Part shown: positions 37,108 to 46,994 of the stretch, in pieces
How positions within the stretch are numbered: the first letter of the stretch is position 1
Layout of the letters: each line of letters opens with the position of its first letter
NCBI GenBank assembly: GCA_030831125.1
Contig: JAURLQ010000089.1
Location: 1 to 64,000 of the forward strand
DNA from: Gammaproteobacteria bacterium
Lineage (GTDB): Bacteria; Pseudomonadota; Gammaproteobacteria; Pseudomonadales; Pseudohongiellaceae
Direction of reading: 5' to 3'
Length of the DNA stretch: 64,000 nucleotides
Program-made: the position numbers and the translations under genes
The notes under the pieces: model-generated
The model's database searches: none
What the model saw: the letters and a program-made list of their open reading frames with translations, nothing else
What the model was told of the DNA's origin: nothing

Positions 37108-38955
37108 TCATCTTATTTTCTTTGGATCGTAATCGACTGAACACACTTCAACAATACAGATTGATTCCAGTGTTCGTCCAGCAGGTGGTGCATCCAGCCC
37201 CTGCTGGATCATGTATTGCCTGAGCAGTTCGGCTGTTTCCGGGTGTGGTATTGCAGATTGCACACCTACACGGACCAGACCGTCGGCATAATCGATAGGC
37301 AGCCACGTATGGGCTGCAAGCTCTGCACTGCCCCTGTTGTCGGTGTTACCGAAATCTCGCACATCAAGTCGTGCTCCTGCTTCCACCAGCACCCGGGCAA
37401 CTTCAGTGGCGCCTTTATGGGCAGCACCATGCAGCGCAGTTCTACCAGTGTTTGCCTGGTAATTGGGATCAAGTCCCAGCTCCAGCAGCAGTTTTACTGC
37501 TTCTACTGTCTGCTCCGTTGACCATTCGGTCGTAACGCCTTCCACCCAGCCGATACCTGCAGCCACGGCAAGCGGTGTAACACCAATCTCGGTGTTTATG
37601 AATGGATCCGCATCGTACTCAAGCAACAATTTCAACAGGGGAACATCACCTGACTGTGAAGCACGCAGAAATGCGGTGGCACCGTTTTCATCGAGCCACT
37701 GGTTGGTAAATACCGTGCGGGTTTCTGAACTCTCGATCATGCGGGCATTCGGGTTGGCACCTCTATCGAGCAACAGCTTGATATATTCCAGCGAGTCCAT
37801 ATCCGCAGAGCGGGTAGGATAGTCACCCCCTTCCATGTTCCGGTTGTCAGTAGCCAGATACAAAGGCGTCCAGCCACCCTTGTTGGCAATATTTACATCA
37901 GCACCATGTTCAATCAGGAACTTGCCCATCTGGTAATTGGCGTTCTGGGTTGCAGCCAACAGTGGGCTCCACCCGTATCGGGTTGTCTGGTTTACATCAG
38001 CACCCGCATCCAGGAGTACCCTGGCCGCTTCAATGGCATTGGAACGGGCGGCATACACCAGTGCGGTAAGTTCCCCACCATCCGGCTCTCTTGCAGGTCC
38101 GCCAAAGCCACCACCGAATCTTTGTGATTCACCGGCAACTACCGCAAAGCCGATGCCGGCTCGCTCAAATTTACTGCACATGAGTTCAGTGGTCAGTTCT
38201 GCACCTGATGCAATCATCTCTTCCAGCACCGGATCCCGACTACCGTCATCATCAGTCGCCCCCTGAATGGACACCCTTCTGAGTATCTGTTGGTCGGGGT
38301 TTTCATTTTCGCAAAGAGCAACAATAGTCTGTCTGCGAACATTGATTCTGGGATCTTCAGAGTTGCCAAGCGCAGCAGTTCTCCCATCCCTGAAAATGGG
38401 TGCAGACACAGCTGCATAATCACTGCCGTTTTCAATCAGAAGAGAAAGCACATCTGCATGACCCTGGTCAGCAGCCTGCATGAGAGCAGTCGTGCCGCGT
38501 TCACTTTCCTTGAGGTTGGGATCTGCACCGAACTCGAGCAATATCTGTACTGCACTTACAACACCAGAGCGGGCTGCCAGCATGAGAGGTCTGCGTCCGA
38601 GAGGCAGGAGTTCATTGGGGTTGCCGCCTCCCTCAAGCAGACTTTCGAGTACAGCCGTATCTCCGCGCTCTGCTGCAAGCCACATCGGTGTAGAGCCATT
38701 ACGGTTGGCTGCATCGGGATTTGCGCCTGCCTCAATCAGCTGTTCAACCAGAGAGGCATTGCCTGAATAGGCAGCCCAGTGAAGTGCAGTGGCACCATCG
38801 GCCTGCATGCCATTGACATTGGCACCTTTGCTGATCAGTTCCAGCACAGCAGCAGTATCACCGCGCATTGCAGCATCTGCCACTTCAGACTGGGCATAGG
38901 AAAAACTTGATGACGCCAGACATAGCGCCAGAACCAGAGATTTTGATCTGAACAT
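37108..38955 (-). CDS. Exported ankyrin-repeat protein B2, module B
   Basis: A 615-residue paralogue of the flanking genes, with signal peptide MFRSKSLVLALCLASSSFSYAQ. The ankyrin array and C-terminal block (AAHTWLPIDYADG, LESICIVEVC) are nearly the same as in B1 and B3. The central insert is longer than in B1 and glycine-rich (RFGGGFGG, about residues 290-297), after a CSKFERAGIGF motif shared with B3. About 135 bases separate it from B1 and 150 from B3. The triple arrangement shows tandem duplication; divergence concentrated in the insert may tune partner choice. Confidence 0.86.
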   Translation of the reverse strand: MFRSKSLVLALCLASSSFSYAQSEVADAAMRGDTAAVLELISKGANVNGMQADGATALHWAAYSGNASLVEQLIEAGANPDAANRNGSTPMWLAAERGDTAVLESLLEGGGNPNELLPLGRRPLMLAARSGVVSAVQILLEFGADPNLKESERGTTALMQAADQGHADVLSLLIENGSDYAAVSAPIFRDGRTAALGNSEDPRINVRRQTIVALCENENPDQQILRRVSIQGATDDDGSRDPVLEEMIASGAELTTELMCSKFERAGIGFAVVAGESQRFGGGFGGPAREPDGGELTALVYAARSNAIEAARVLLDAGADVNQTTRYGWSPLLAATQNANYQMGKFLIEHGADVNIANKGGWTPLYLATDNRNMEGGDYPTRSADMDSLEYIKLLLDRGANPNARMIESSETRTVFTNQWLDENGATAFLRASQSGDVPLLKLLLEYDADPFINTEIGVTPLAVAAGIGWVEGVTTEWSTEQTVEAVKLLLELGLDPNYQANTGRTALHGAAHKGATEVARVLVEAGARLDVRDFGNTDNRGSAELAAHTWLPIDYADGLVRVGVQSAIPHPETAELLRQYMIQQGLDAPPAGRTLESICIVEVCSVDYDPKKIR

Positions 38956-39104
38956 AATGATTGCCTCTACCTGTTCCGGTATATCTGGATACCGGTCACC
39001 CCCATGGTGGTAAATGCTTTATATACTTTATATAAATGCCACATCAAACACGTGACATTCCCCGGGGTCTGGCTCTGCAAATCCTGCCTTTTACAGGCAA
39101 TTGA

Positions 39105-40937
39105 TCAGTTGATTTCCAATGGATCGTAATCCACGGAGCATACTTCCACGATACAGATAGATTCGAGAGTACGGCCTTCGACCGGAGCATCAATTCCAGC
39201 CTCAATCATCAACTGGCGCATAACATCTGCTGTTTCCGGATGTGGAATAGCAGACTGCACGCCTACACGGACCAGCCCATCGGCATAATCTATTGGCAAC
39301 CAGGTATGGGCTGCCAGTTCAGGACTGCCACGGTTATCGGTATTACCGAAATCCCTGACGTCCAGGCGACCGCCTGCGGCCACCAGAATCTTGACCACTT
39401 CAGTGGCACCTTTGTGTGCTGCCCCATGCAGCGCAGTACGTCCGGTATCGGCCTGGTAATTGGGATCGATACCCAGTTCGAGCAGTAGCTTCACAGCTTC
39501 TACAGTCTGCTCAGTCGACCATTCCGTTGTGACACCCTCAACCCAGCCGATCCCGGCTGCCGCAGCCAGAGGCGTAACGCCCAACTGGGTATTGATATGC
39601 GGATCTGCGCCATATTCAAGCAGCATTTTCATTAACGGCACATCCCCTGACTGGGATGCCCGCAGAAATGCAGTAGCACCATTTTCATCCAGCCACTGGT
39701 TGGTAAATACAGTACGGGTCTCTGAACTTTCAATCATTCTGGCATTGGGATTGGCACCTGAGTCCAGTAACAATTTGATGTACTGGAGTGAATCCATATC
39801 AGCAGAACGGGTCGGGTAGTCTCCACCCTCCATGTTCCGGTTATCTGTCGCCAGGTAGAGCGGCGCCCAGCCACCCTTGTTGGCAATATTCACGTCAGCA
39901 CCCTGGCTGATAAGAAACTTGCCCATCTGATAATTCTGGTTTTGTGTAGCGGCAAGCAATGGGCTCCAGCCATAACGGGTTGTCTGGTTTACGTCCGCAC
40001 CAGCATCAAGCAGAGCCTGGGCAGCTGCAATTGAACCGGAACGCGCTGCATAAACAAGAGCAGTCAATGCGCCGCCATCAGGTTCACGTTCGCGACCACC
40101 GCCACCAAAGCCGCCGCCACCCTCTCCAACCACAGAAGCAAAGCCAAGACCACGACGCTCGAATTTGCTACAGATATTTTCTACTACCAGATCCCCGGAA
40201 GCAGCAAGATCCTTGAGTACCTGATCTCTTGTGCTGCCCAAAACAAGGCGTCTTAGCATGCGTTCATCAGGCACAGGTTGCTCGCAATGCGAAACAATGG
40301 TCTGACGTCTGACGTTGATTCTCGGATCTTCTGAATTACCCAGAGCCGCCGTACGTCCACCACGCATCAGGGGTGCAGACAAAGTTGAAACGTCTGCGCC
40401 CTTTTCTGCCAGCAGTCTGATGACATCTGCATGTCCCTGATCTGCAGCTTGCATGATTGCTGTTGTACCACGTTCAGATTCCGCAGCATTGGGGTCTGCA
40501 CCGAACTCAAGCAGGGTTCTCACAGCTTCAATAACACCTGAACGCGCTGCAACCATGAGTGGTCTACGCCCCAGCGGCAATAGCTCATTGGGATCTGCAC
40601 CGGCCTCCAGCAATGTCGTGATAACTGCAGTCTCTCCGCGCTCGGTTGCCAGCCACAAAGCGGTAGATCCGTTGCGGTTGGTCGCCGCAGGATCCGCACC
40701 GGCTTCAAGCAATACTGCCACAAGCGCCTGGTTACCATGGTAGGCTGCCCAATGCAGAGCAGTCGCACCATCAGCCTGCATGCTGTTCACATCAGCTCCA
40801 CTCTTGATGAGATTAAGGGCTGTTTCTGTGTCACCACGCATAGCAGCATCTGCTACGACTGTCTGTGCTACCGCTGGATTTGCAGTAACCAGTGGTAATG
40901 CCAATGCCATTGTGATGGCTAGAGTTCTGAGCTTCAC
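39105..40937 (-). CDS. Exported ankyrin-repeat protein B3, module B
   Basis: GTG 40937 behind GGAAGG is chosen because it opens directly on the signal peptide VKLRTLAITMALALPLVTAN; the frame extends further but without signal character. The 610-residue product has about eleven ankyrin repeats, a central CSKFERRGLGF segment and a glycine-rich linker, and the shared C-terminal LESICIVEVC tail. It directly follows the DUF1552 gene of module B and is probably the founder-position copy, as an ankyrin gene follows DUF1552 (directly or after an MBL gene) in C and D too. Confidence 0.86.
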   Translation of the reverse strand: MKLRTLAITMALALPLVTANPAVAQTVVADAAMRGDTETALNLIKSGADVNSMQADGATALHWAAYHGNQALVAVLLEAGADPAATNRNGSTALWLATERGETAVITTLLEAGADPNELLPLGRRPLMVAARSGVIEAVRTLLEFGADPNAAESERGTTAIMQAADQGHADVIRLLAEKGADVSTLSAPLMRGGRTAALGNSEDPRINVRRQTIVSHCEQPVPDERMLRRLVLGSTRDQVLKDLAASGDLVVENICSKFERRGLGFASVVGEGGGGFGGGGREREPDGGALTALVYAARSGSIAAAQALLDAGADVNQTTRYGWSPLLAATQNQNYQMGKFLISQGADVNIANKGGWAPLYLATDNRNMEGGDYPTRSADMDSLQYIKLLLDSGANPNARMIESSETRTVFTNQWLDENGATAFLRASQSGDVPLMKMLLEYGADPHINTQLGVTPLAAAAGIGWVEGVTTEWSTEQTVEAVKLLLELGIDPNYQADTGRTALHGAAHKGATEVVKILVAAGGRLDVRDFGNTDNRGSPELAAHTWLPIDYADGLVRVGVQSAIPHPETADVMRQLMIEAGIDAPVEGRTLESICIVEVCSVDYDPLEIN

Positions 40938-41081
40938 TACTGCCTTCCGATAAATTCTGTTCGATACAATCCGGAACCCTGGTTCATTCCATTGAGGGAA
41001 TGGGTCGTGGCTCAACTTCAGGATTCTTGATTAACGTCGGGGCGATATACTGGATATCACCCCTCACCAGAGTATTGGCGA

Positions 41082-42437
41082 CTAAATAGATATCTCGTCC
41101 ATCCTGCCCGTACTGTCACCAAAGCTGTCAAGATGTATGTCGAACTGATCAAGAATGCTCAACAACAGGTTACCGCTTGGTACAGTTCTCGTCGGTAAGG
41201 CTATATGACGATTACCTTTCAGCTTGCCATTGTTACCACCCACCAGAATATGGGGAACATCGTAATGAAGGTGCTGGTTGGGATTACCCATGTTGCTGCC
41301 ATACAACAACAGGGAATGGTCAAGCAACGAACCATCACCATCAGGGGTGTTGGCCAGCTTGTCCACAAAGTAAGCCAGCATCTTGACGTGATACTGATTG
41401 ATTTTGGAAAGCTCTACGATTCTTGAGGGATCCTCGCCGTGGTGTGATCCACCATGGAAACCCAGAGTCGGCGCATCACTTTGCGGATAGATTCGACCTG
41501 TAAGGTCTCTTGCAAGCAACATGGTGCTTACACGGGAAATATCCGCCTGCCATGACAGAGCAAGCAGGTCAAACATCAGCTTGATGTGCTCGTCGAAAGA
41601 CTGGGGGATGCCCGGAGGGACATCAAAATTTTCCGGTGCCGCAGTAGTGGCCTGCGCTGCAATCTGCAGACGGCGTTCGATTTCGCGGACGTTATCAGTA
41701 AAGCTGTCCAGTCGAACACGGTCAGGCACACTGATTTCACGACGCAGAGAAGAGATTTTGCCTGTAATTGAATCCAGGATGCTCTGGTTACGCTCACGAC
41801 GCGCTTCACGCTGTTCTGGTGAACTACCGCTGCCGAACATACGCTCAAAAACAACCTGTGGGTTCAATTCCATGGGCAGTGGTGTTGTAGGAGATGCCCA
41901 GGCAATGGTGTTGGTATAGACGCAGCTGTAGCCTTCACCGCAGTTACTGGATCCGGAACCCGGGTCTTCCACAGTTATTTCCATGGATGGAAGCAGGGTT
42001 CCCTGGCCAATTTTTTCAGCAATGATCTGGTCAATGGTATGACCTGCATATACGTCAGCGCCGGCAGTTTTTCTTGGCTTTTCAGCACACAGGAAAGCTG
42101 CTGCAACCCAGTGGTCGGCACCGGTTTCACCCGGAGGCGGCTCGGCCGAGGTGGAATGCATTCCGGTCATGATGGTCAGGTGATCGCGGAAAGGCTCCAG
42201 AGGCTTCCAGACGAAGGGAAGTTCAGCTGGAAGGGCGCCAGCTTTCTCAGGCTCCCAGAATCCTGGCGCCATGCCATGCGGCACGAAACCACCGAAAAAT
42301 CTTGATGGTGTATTGGCAGCTGTCTGGGACTGCGCAGTGGCCGCAGGAATCATGGAATCCAGCAGAGGAAGCGCCAAGGATGCACCTGCACCACGCAGCA
42401 GTGTGCGACGGTTGATATGTTTCTTGGTAATAATCAT
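41082..42437 (-). CDS. DUF1552 (HxxSHH) Tat-exported protein, module B
   Basis: A 451-residue member of the family; ATG 42437 follows AGGAG. The twin-arginine leader INRRTLLRGAGASLALPLLDS ends near TAQS. HxxSHH is present as HGGSHH (328-333), and YGSNMGNPNQHLHYD near the C terminus is the block shared with modules C and D. It begins four bases after the DUF1592 stop, so the two are translated from one message. Unlike the C and D copies it has a longer segment before the CGEGYSCVYTNTIAWAS motif; disulfide pairing there is plausible. Confidence 0.9.
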   Translation of the reverse strand: MIITKKHINRRTLLRGAGASLALPLLDSMIPAATAQSQTAANTPSRFFGGFVPHGMAPGFWEPEKAGALPAELPFVWKPLEPFRDHLTIMTGMHSTSAEPPPGETGADHWVAAAFLCAEKPRKTAGADVYAGHTIDQIIAEKIGQGTLLPSMEITVEDPGSGSSNCGEGYSCVYTNTIAWASPTTPLPMELNPQVVFERMFGSGSSPEQREARRERNQSILDSITGKISSLRREISVPDRVRLDSFTDNVREIERRLQIAAQATTAAPENFDVPPGIPQSFDEHIKLMFDLLALSWQADISRVSTMLLARDLTGRIYPQSDAPTLGFHGGSHHGEDPSRIVELSKINQYHVKMLAYFVDKLANTPDGDGSLLDHSLLLYGSNMGNPNQHLHYDVPHILVGGNNGKLKGNRHIALPTRTVPSGNLLLSILDQFDIHLDSFGDSTGRMDEISI

Positions 42438-42441
42438 TGGA

Positions 42442-44835
42442 TTACTCCTTTCTCATTGCCAGAGAATCACTGGCGGATTTCTGGTTCTTGGTGAATGCTT
42501 CACTTTCAATTACACCCAGCAGCAGTGAAGAAAACTTGTAGTTATCTTTCGATGCTTCGCGGGTAATTGCACGAATTTTCGGCATATCTTCAAATTCAAC
42601 ACCACGCCCCAGTGCATAAGTCATCAGTTTTTCAGTGACTGCGCGTGCAAACAGGTCGCTTTTCCTGAGCGTAAGGGCTCGCAGACCCTTGATACCATCA
42701 AGTTCGGTTCCATCCGTTACCACGCCAAAGGAATCAATTGCATTTCCTTCATCTTCAGTACGGAATTTCCCAACCGCGTCGAAATTTTCCATCGCAAAGC
42801 CCATTGGCTCAAACATCTTGTGGCAAGTTGAACAGGTCGGGTTGGTTGCATGCTGCTCAAGCCTCGCACGAAGCGTCTGCGGTGCAGCACCTGGTTTCTG
42901 GCTCAAATCTGTTTCAACACCTGGCGGCGGATCTGGCGGACTTACATCGAGGAAGGTTTCCAGGAACCATTTACCACGCTTGACCGGCGAAGTTCTGGCC
43001 GCTTCAGAGGTAATGGTCAACAAGGCTCCTTTGCCCAGCAAGCCTCTTCTGGCATCAAATTCCTCACTCAGCTCGACGCGACGGAACTGTGATCCGTAAA
43101 CATCGGGTATACCGTAGTGTTTGGCAAGTCGCTCGTTCACGAAGGTATAGTCTGCATTGAGCAGGTCGATTACGCTTTTGTCTTCCTTGATGATGCTTTC
43201 AAAGAACATCTCGATTTCAGTCTGGAAGGCATCACGCAGCGTACTGTCAAAATCAGGGAACATTTCAACTACCGGCTCACTGGCGGCCATACCACGTACA
43301 TTCAGCCACTGTCCGGTGAAGTTCTTGACGAAAGACTCTGAACGCGGGTCATCAATCATGCGCATGACCTGCTGCTCAAGCACATCCTCGTCATGCAGTT
43401 TGTTCTGTGAAGCCAGTTGAACCAGCTCTTCATCAGGAATACTGCTCCAGAGGAAGAAGGACAGGCGAGAAGCCAACTCAAGGTCGCTGATCTCATAAGG
43501 AGTGCCACCCGGTAAATTCTCAGGCTCAATTTCACTGCGATAAATGAATTCAGGGTCTGTCAGCATGCGCTGGATGGCAGCCTCGATTCCGTAGTCAAAG
43601 TTGCCGCCTTCTTCGCGACCCACCATGAAGAAATCCATCAATACTTCAAGATCCGCTTCGGTCGAAGGACGTCTGTAGGCCTTGGTGGAGAGCGTGGAAA
43701 TGATCTGTCTTGCACAACCGGCTTCCTGACTTACATTCTGCGGGTAGCACTCGAACACTTTGTCACGGCTCTGCTTGCTGGTAGCAGGAGCGCCGTTGAA
43801 AGGCCCTTCGATGAACACCTGGCCTACATGCGGGTAGAAGGTATAACCGGAAATAGATCCAGGAGAATTCATGGTTCTCTGGAAAGACTTGTTCAGGCCG
43901 GTATCAGGCAGGTCGCTGGTGGCTATGAACGTAATGCCAATCCTGTGGAAACCTGCCTTGATAGGGATGGTTGGCGTACGACCGCCGTTCCCTTCCTTGT
44001 TACCGATTTCAGAGTCCCAGTCATACAGGTAAACACGTTCACCATCTACGGTGACTTCCAGCTGTTCACCCTGCACATTACCCAGAACACGGGTGAAGTA
44101 TCCTGTCATGCCCTTTACAGTGAAGACATATTCACCATCAGACGGGAATTCATGTTCAATTAACATGCCACCACGGGTACCGAAGGGCAGACCTTCGATG
44201 TGACTATTCTGTGAGGTGTCTACCGGCACATCGAAAACTGCCAGCGTTGGTGCTGTTTCAGTACCAATAGCCAGACGCGCAATTTTGCCTGCAGCCGACA
44301 GATATGCTTCCATCAAGGCTGGTGAAGTGGTGAGCGTGCCCGCCATGTTGTCAAATCCGTGACTTGAGTCATCGGCAGGGAGGAAGCGTGACGCATCAAT
44401 ATTGAGGCTCAGCAGATCCCTGATGGCGTTTGAATATTCGGTACGGTTCAGACGATGCAGGCCGGGAGGTGGCAAAAAGGCCTCTTCGGCAAGTGCCTTT
44501 TCATCAATGGCATTTTCGAGCGATGCCGCAAGACTCTGGACAATTCTGTCTTCAGGGCGCTCTTCGCCAACTGGAGGCATCATGCCGGCGCGCAGGCGTT
44601 TGATCAGCTTTTCACCAATCTCGGGATATTCGGTCAAGGTGTGCGCATCCATGCCGGTGAGATCAATTCCCCCGGCATAGTCGTCAAAGTTGTGACAACC
44701 CACACAGTACTCATCAAGCAGAGCACCGCTGTCCAATTCAGCTCCCTGGGCGACTGCGTTTTGAGTGAAAAATGCAACTCCCCCAGCCATGGAGAGCATG
44801 CGGAATGTTGATTTGAATATATTAGTACGGCCCAT
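42442..44835 (-). CDS. DUF1592-family exported protein with two CxxCH sites, module B
   Basis: A 797-residue homologue of the other three large proteins. Signal peptide ends about residue 30 (AVAQ). Haem-type sites are CVGCH (44-48) and CSTCH (668-672). The chain of motifs HRLNRTEYSNAIRDLL, STKAYRRPS, LASRLSFFLWSSIPDE, TSPVKRGKW and EKLMTYALGRGVE follows in the standard DUF1587-1595-1592-1588-1585 order. It heads the module B transcript: DUF1552 starts four bases later, then three ankyrin genes. The 738 bases upstream contain no gene and hold its promoter along with a MITE-like element. Confidence 0.9.
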   Translation of the reverse strand: MGRTNIFKSTFRMLSMAGGVAFFTQNAVAQGAELDSGALLDEYCVGCHNFDDYAGGIDLTGMDAHTLTEYPEIGEKLIKRLRAGMMPPVGEERPEDRIVQSLAASLENAIDEKALAEEAFLPPPGLHRLNRTEYSNAIRDLLSLNIDASRFLPADDSSHGFDNMAGTLTTSPALMEAYLSAAGKIARLAIGTETAPTLAVFDVPVDTSQNSHIEGLPFGTRGGMLIEHEFPSDGEYVFTVKGMTGYFTRVLGNVQGEQLEVTVDGERVYLYDWDSEIGNKEGNGGRTPTIPIKAGFHRIGITFIATSDLPDTGLNKSFQRTMNSPGSISGYTFYPHVGQVFIEGPFNGAPATSKQSRDKVFECYPQNVSQEAGCARQIISTLSTKAYRRPSTEADLEVLMDFFMVGREEGGNFDYGIEAAIQRMLTDPEFIYRSEIEPENLPGGTPYEISDLELASRLSFFLWSSIPDEELVQLASQNKLHDEDVLEQQVMRMIDDPRSESFVKNFTGQWLNVRGMAASEPVVEMFPDFDSTLRDAFQTEIEMFFESIIKEDKSVIDLLNADYTFVNERLAKHYGIPDVYGSQFRRVELSEEFDARRGLLGKGALLTITSEAARTSPVKRGKWFLETFLDVSPPDPPPGVETDLSQKPGAAPQTLRARLEQHATNPTCSTCHKMFEPMGFAMENFDAVGKFRTEDEGNAIDSFGVVTDGTELDGIKGLRALTLRKSDLFARAVTEKLMTYALGRGVEFEDMPKIRAITREASKDNYKFSSLLLGVIESEAFTKNQKSASDSLAMRKE

Positions 44836-45172
44836 AATGTTCCTGCCCTAATTTAGCGATTTCAGTATCAGGATCTGATTTACGGGTATGCAGGCGGTTT
44901 ATTATGTTTTTATTGGCCTTGGCACCCCCCGAATCCCCTTTGCAACCATGTTTCAAGGTGTCGGATGAGGATAAATCCATTTGTCCAGCCAGCGCCAGCA
45001 AATGACCTCCAAGTTCCTTTATTTTTACAATATTTGCACTATTTTCCTTTTCCCTTGCTTAGTGCAGCAATGACCGGGATTGCTTGTCTGATATACCCCT
45101 AGATTTGCAGACTTGCAGCCTTGGGAAAGTAACACAGCCGGATGCGCCGGTACAGATATCTGACAATCCGGC

Positions 45173-45350
45173 AGTGTCTCAGTTTGAATCATGGGAGATT
45201 TTTACGGAGGCTGGATTACAGTAAAAGCTTGAGCGACCGTCTGCGGCAGGGAGCCGCAGACGAGCCCCCATGGATGGGTTCACGGCGTGTCGCGAAAACT
45301 ATTACTGAAATCCAGCCAAATTGGATAGTCATTTTTCAAACTGAGACACT
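45173..45350. mobile_element. MITE-like nested inverted-repeat element
   Basis: Perfect 16-base terminal inverted repeats, AGTGTCTCAGTTTGAA (45173-45188) and its complement (45335-45350), enclose a second inverted pair (GGCTGGATT-ACAGTAA near 45211 with TTACTGAAATCCAGCC near 45302) and a central GTCTGCGGC/GCCGCAGAC hairpin. The outer ends are flanked by GACAATCCGG and GACAATCCCGG, a possible imprecise target duplication. It encodes nothing. The centre contains the ACGGCGTGTCGC motif also found near 19290. Confidence 0.55.
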
Positions 45351-45460
45351 ACCGACAATCCCGGCCTGCCCGGTAATACCTCGCTTTTCGGGATATCTGA
45401 CACATTGCATCAGCGGAACAAGCCCGGGAAGACTGTCCGGGCACATGACATAACCATATA

Positions 45461-45501
45461 AAAAAAGGGGGAATGCACCAGGCACCCCCCTTTTTTTTTG
45501 T
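45461..45501 (-). terminator. Terminator of the GFA-domain gene
   Basis: A-rich and T-rich tracts flank a GGGGG...CCCCC stem (45467-45471 with 45485-45490), so the hairpin is followed by a T run on either strand. It lies about 75 bases past the stop of the minus-strand GFA gene and faces no plus-strand gene. Confidence 0.75.
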
Positions 45502-45573
45502 GTCCAGCCACAAAAATGTGATCCGGAAAAGCCTGCCCTCTGCAATCAGCCGGGCAGGTTGTATTACTGCGTT

Positions 45574-46524
45574 CTATCCGAACAGTTTTTTCAGCCAGCC
45601 GAAAAAGCCGCCACCAGAACTCTGGGCAGCAGCTGCAGCAGAGGCTGTACCGGCAGGCCAGACAAAATCCGGACGCAAGCCTGCGTAAACCGGCCTTCCA
45701 TCATCCGGCTTTGGTACACCGGTTGCAGGGTCGTAGAACGCATGGTAAGTGGCTGGCAGGCTGGCCGGATCAAAGCCCATCAGGTTTGGCACAGCAACGC
45801 GAATACGCTTGACCTTGTCGTCCAGCATAATTGGCGTGCCGCAATCTTCACACACGCACAGTTCCAGCGGGCCATCAGGATTCTGGTCATTGAAGGGCAT
45901 GCGCTTGAGCGTGCTGGCACCTTCCACTTTCATGTCACCATGATTGAAAAACACTACATGCGTAGTTGGCTGACCGGTTACACGCTTGCAAACGGAGCAA
46001 TGGCAGGTGTGGTTATCAATCGGGTCCTTGTCTGAATAGGTCTTGTGATGCGCGCAACCCCCGGCATATTTGTGGGCTGAAGCAGCTGCCGCCGGTTCTG
46101 GCCATACAAAATCCGGACGCAGCCCCTCATATACAGGACGACCATCATTCGGTTTTTCAACACCGGTCGAAGGATCATAGAAAGCATGGTAGTTGGCAGG
46201 CAGACTTTCGGGATCGAATCCCATCAGGTTCGGCACAGCAACTCGGATACGCTTGACCTTGTCATCCAGCATGATGGGGGTACCACAGTCTTCACATACG
46301 CAAAGCTCCAGGGGTCCATCCGGGTTCTGGTCGTTGAAAGGCATGCGCTTGAGAGTATCTGCACCTTCAACGGTCATGTCGCCATGCTTGAAAAACACTA
46401 CGTGTGTGGTCGGTTGGCCAGTTACCCGTTTGCAGACCGAGCAATGACAGGTGTGGTTATCAATTGGATCTTTGTCGGAATACGACTTGTGGTGCGTGCA
46501 GCCACCTTCATATTTGTGCGCCAT
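45574..46524 (-). CDS. Tandem two-domain GFA/CENP-V-type zinc protein
   Basis: A 316-residue protein built of two nearly identical domains of about 145 residues (approximately 1-148 and 149-290). Each has GGCxHHK, NHTCHCSVCKRVTGQ and ELCVCEDCGTPI, the Cys sets that bind zinc in the family of glutathione-dependent formaldehyde-activating enzymes. The two halves differ at only a few amino acids but at many third codon positions, so the duplication is old and both halves are constrained. Ala-rich linkers follow each domain, and a short hydrophobic/basic tail (GGGFFGWLKKLFG) ends the protein, perhaps for membrane contact. No signal peptide. Monocistronic, with its own terminator. Substrate unknown. 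Confidence 0.85.
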   Translation of the reverse strand: MAHKYEGGCTHHKSYSDKDPIDNHTCHCSVCKRVTGQPTTHVVFFKHGDMTVEGADTLKRMPFNDQNPDGPLELCVCEDCGTPIMLDDKVKRIRVAVPNLMGFDPESLPANYHAFYDPSTGVEKPNDGRPVYEGLRPDFVWPEPAAAASAHKYAGGCAHHKTYSDKDPIDNHTCHCSVCKRVTGQPTTHVVFFNHGDMKVEGASTLKRMPFNDQNPDGPLELCVCEDCGTPIMLDDKVKRIRVAVPNLMGFDPASLPATYHAFYDPATGVPKPDDGRPVYAGLRPDFVWPAGTASAAAAAQSSGGGFFGWLKKLFG

Positions 46525-46994
46525 GACTACCCCTTCTGAAGTTGGTAAAAAATTCGGTTAAGTTTTTATCACGAAAGTACTTTCACTGCATACAGCGGAA
46601 CTTCGGTTCACAGCAAATTCCTTTCGCCTGCGCATGAATATAGCCCAAGGTCGGGCATTTGATAAGGGATCAGGGAAAATCATTTGAAATCAGGGCTGGT
46701 ATGACTCCACTTTCGGGGTTTCAGGACCCGGGATATCGCCGATGCAGGCCATTTTCTGGAATATGAAGCCCAGAAGTGCCCGTTCGGCCTGGCAGGATCG
46801 ATCCAGCCATATAGCAAACCCTGTCCTTTCCCGGCCGCGGGATCATGTTTTCATGATCCATGTCCTTGTATGACATCCGCTGCACTACAGGATTTCTCCA
46901 CGTACAGCTTCTCGGCATGATCAAGGCTGGTCCTGACATTATCGGCCTGTTCGCCCAATGTTGTTCCCCGGGAACTTGAGTACCAGGCAGCAGA
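46525..46994. other. Intergenic region between GFA gene and module C
   Basis: About 470 bases with no supportable gene. A perfect palindrome GATCATG-TTTT-CATGATC is at 46848-46865 and lacks a T tract on either side, so it is more an operator- or processing-type structure than a terminator. The promoter of the GFA gene should lie in the first 100 bases. Confidence 0.5.

Larger units (their letters stand above)
44836..45573. other. Long intergenic region upstream of module B
   Basis: No gene is supportable in these 738 bases. The part next to the DUF1592 start (44836-45130) is AT-rich and presumably carries the promoter. The remainder holds the inverted-repeat element (45173-45350), a GC-rich hairpin (GCCCGG...CCGGGC, about 45422-45442) and the terminator of the GFA gene. 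Confidence 0.6.

Noticed and set aside
35162-41015. Repetitive DNA resembling an array or CRISPR
   Set aside because: The repeats are codon-phased ankyrin units and three gene duplicates; no short identical repeats with unique spacers occur.
45142-45453. 103-residue frame inside the inverted-repeat element
   Set aside because: It runs through nested palindromes, has no recognisable domain and lacks a ribosome-binding site, so the element is taken as non-coding.
46848-46865. GATCATG-TTTT-CATGATC palindrome as a terminator
   Set aside because: No T tract follows on either strand and no gene ends close enough upstream on the plus strand.
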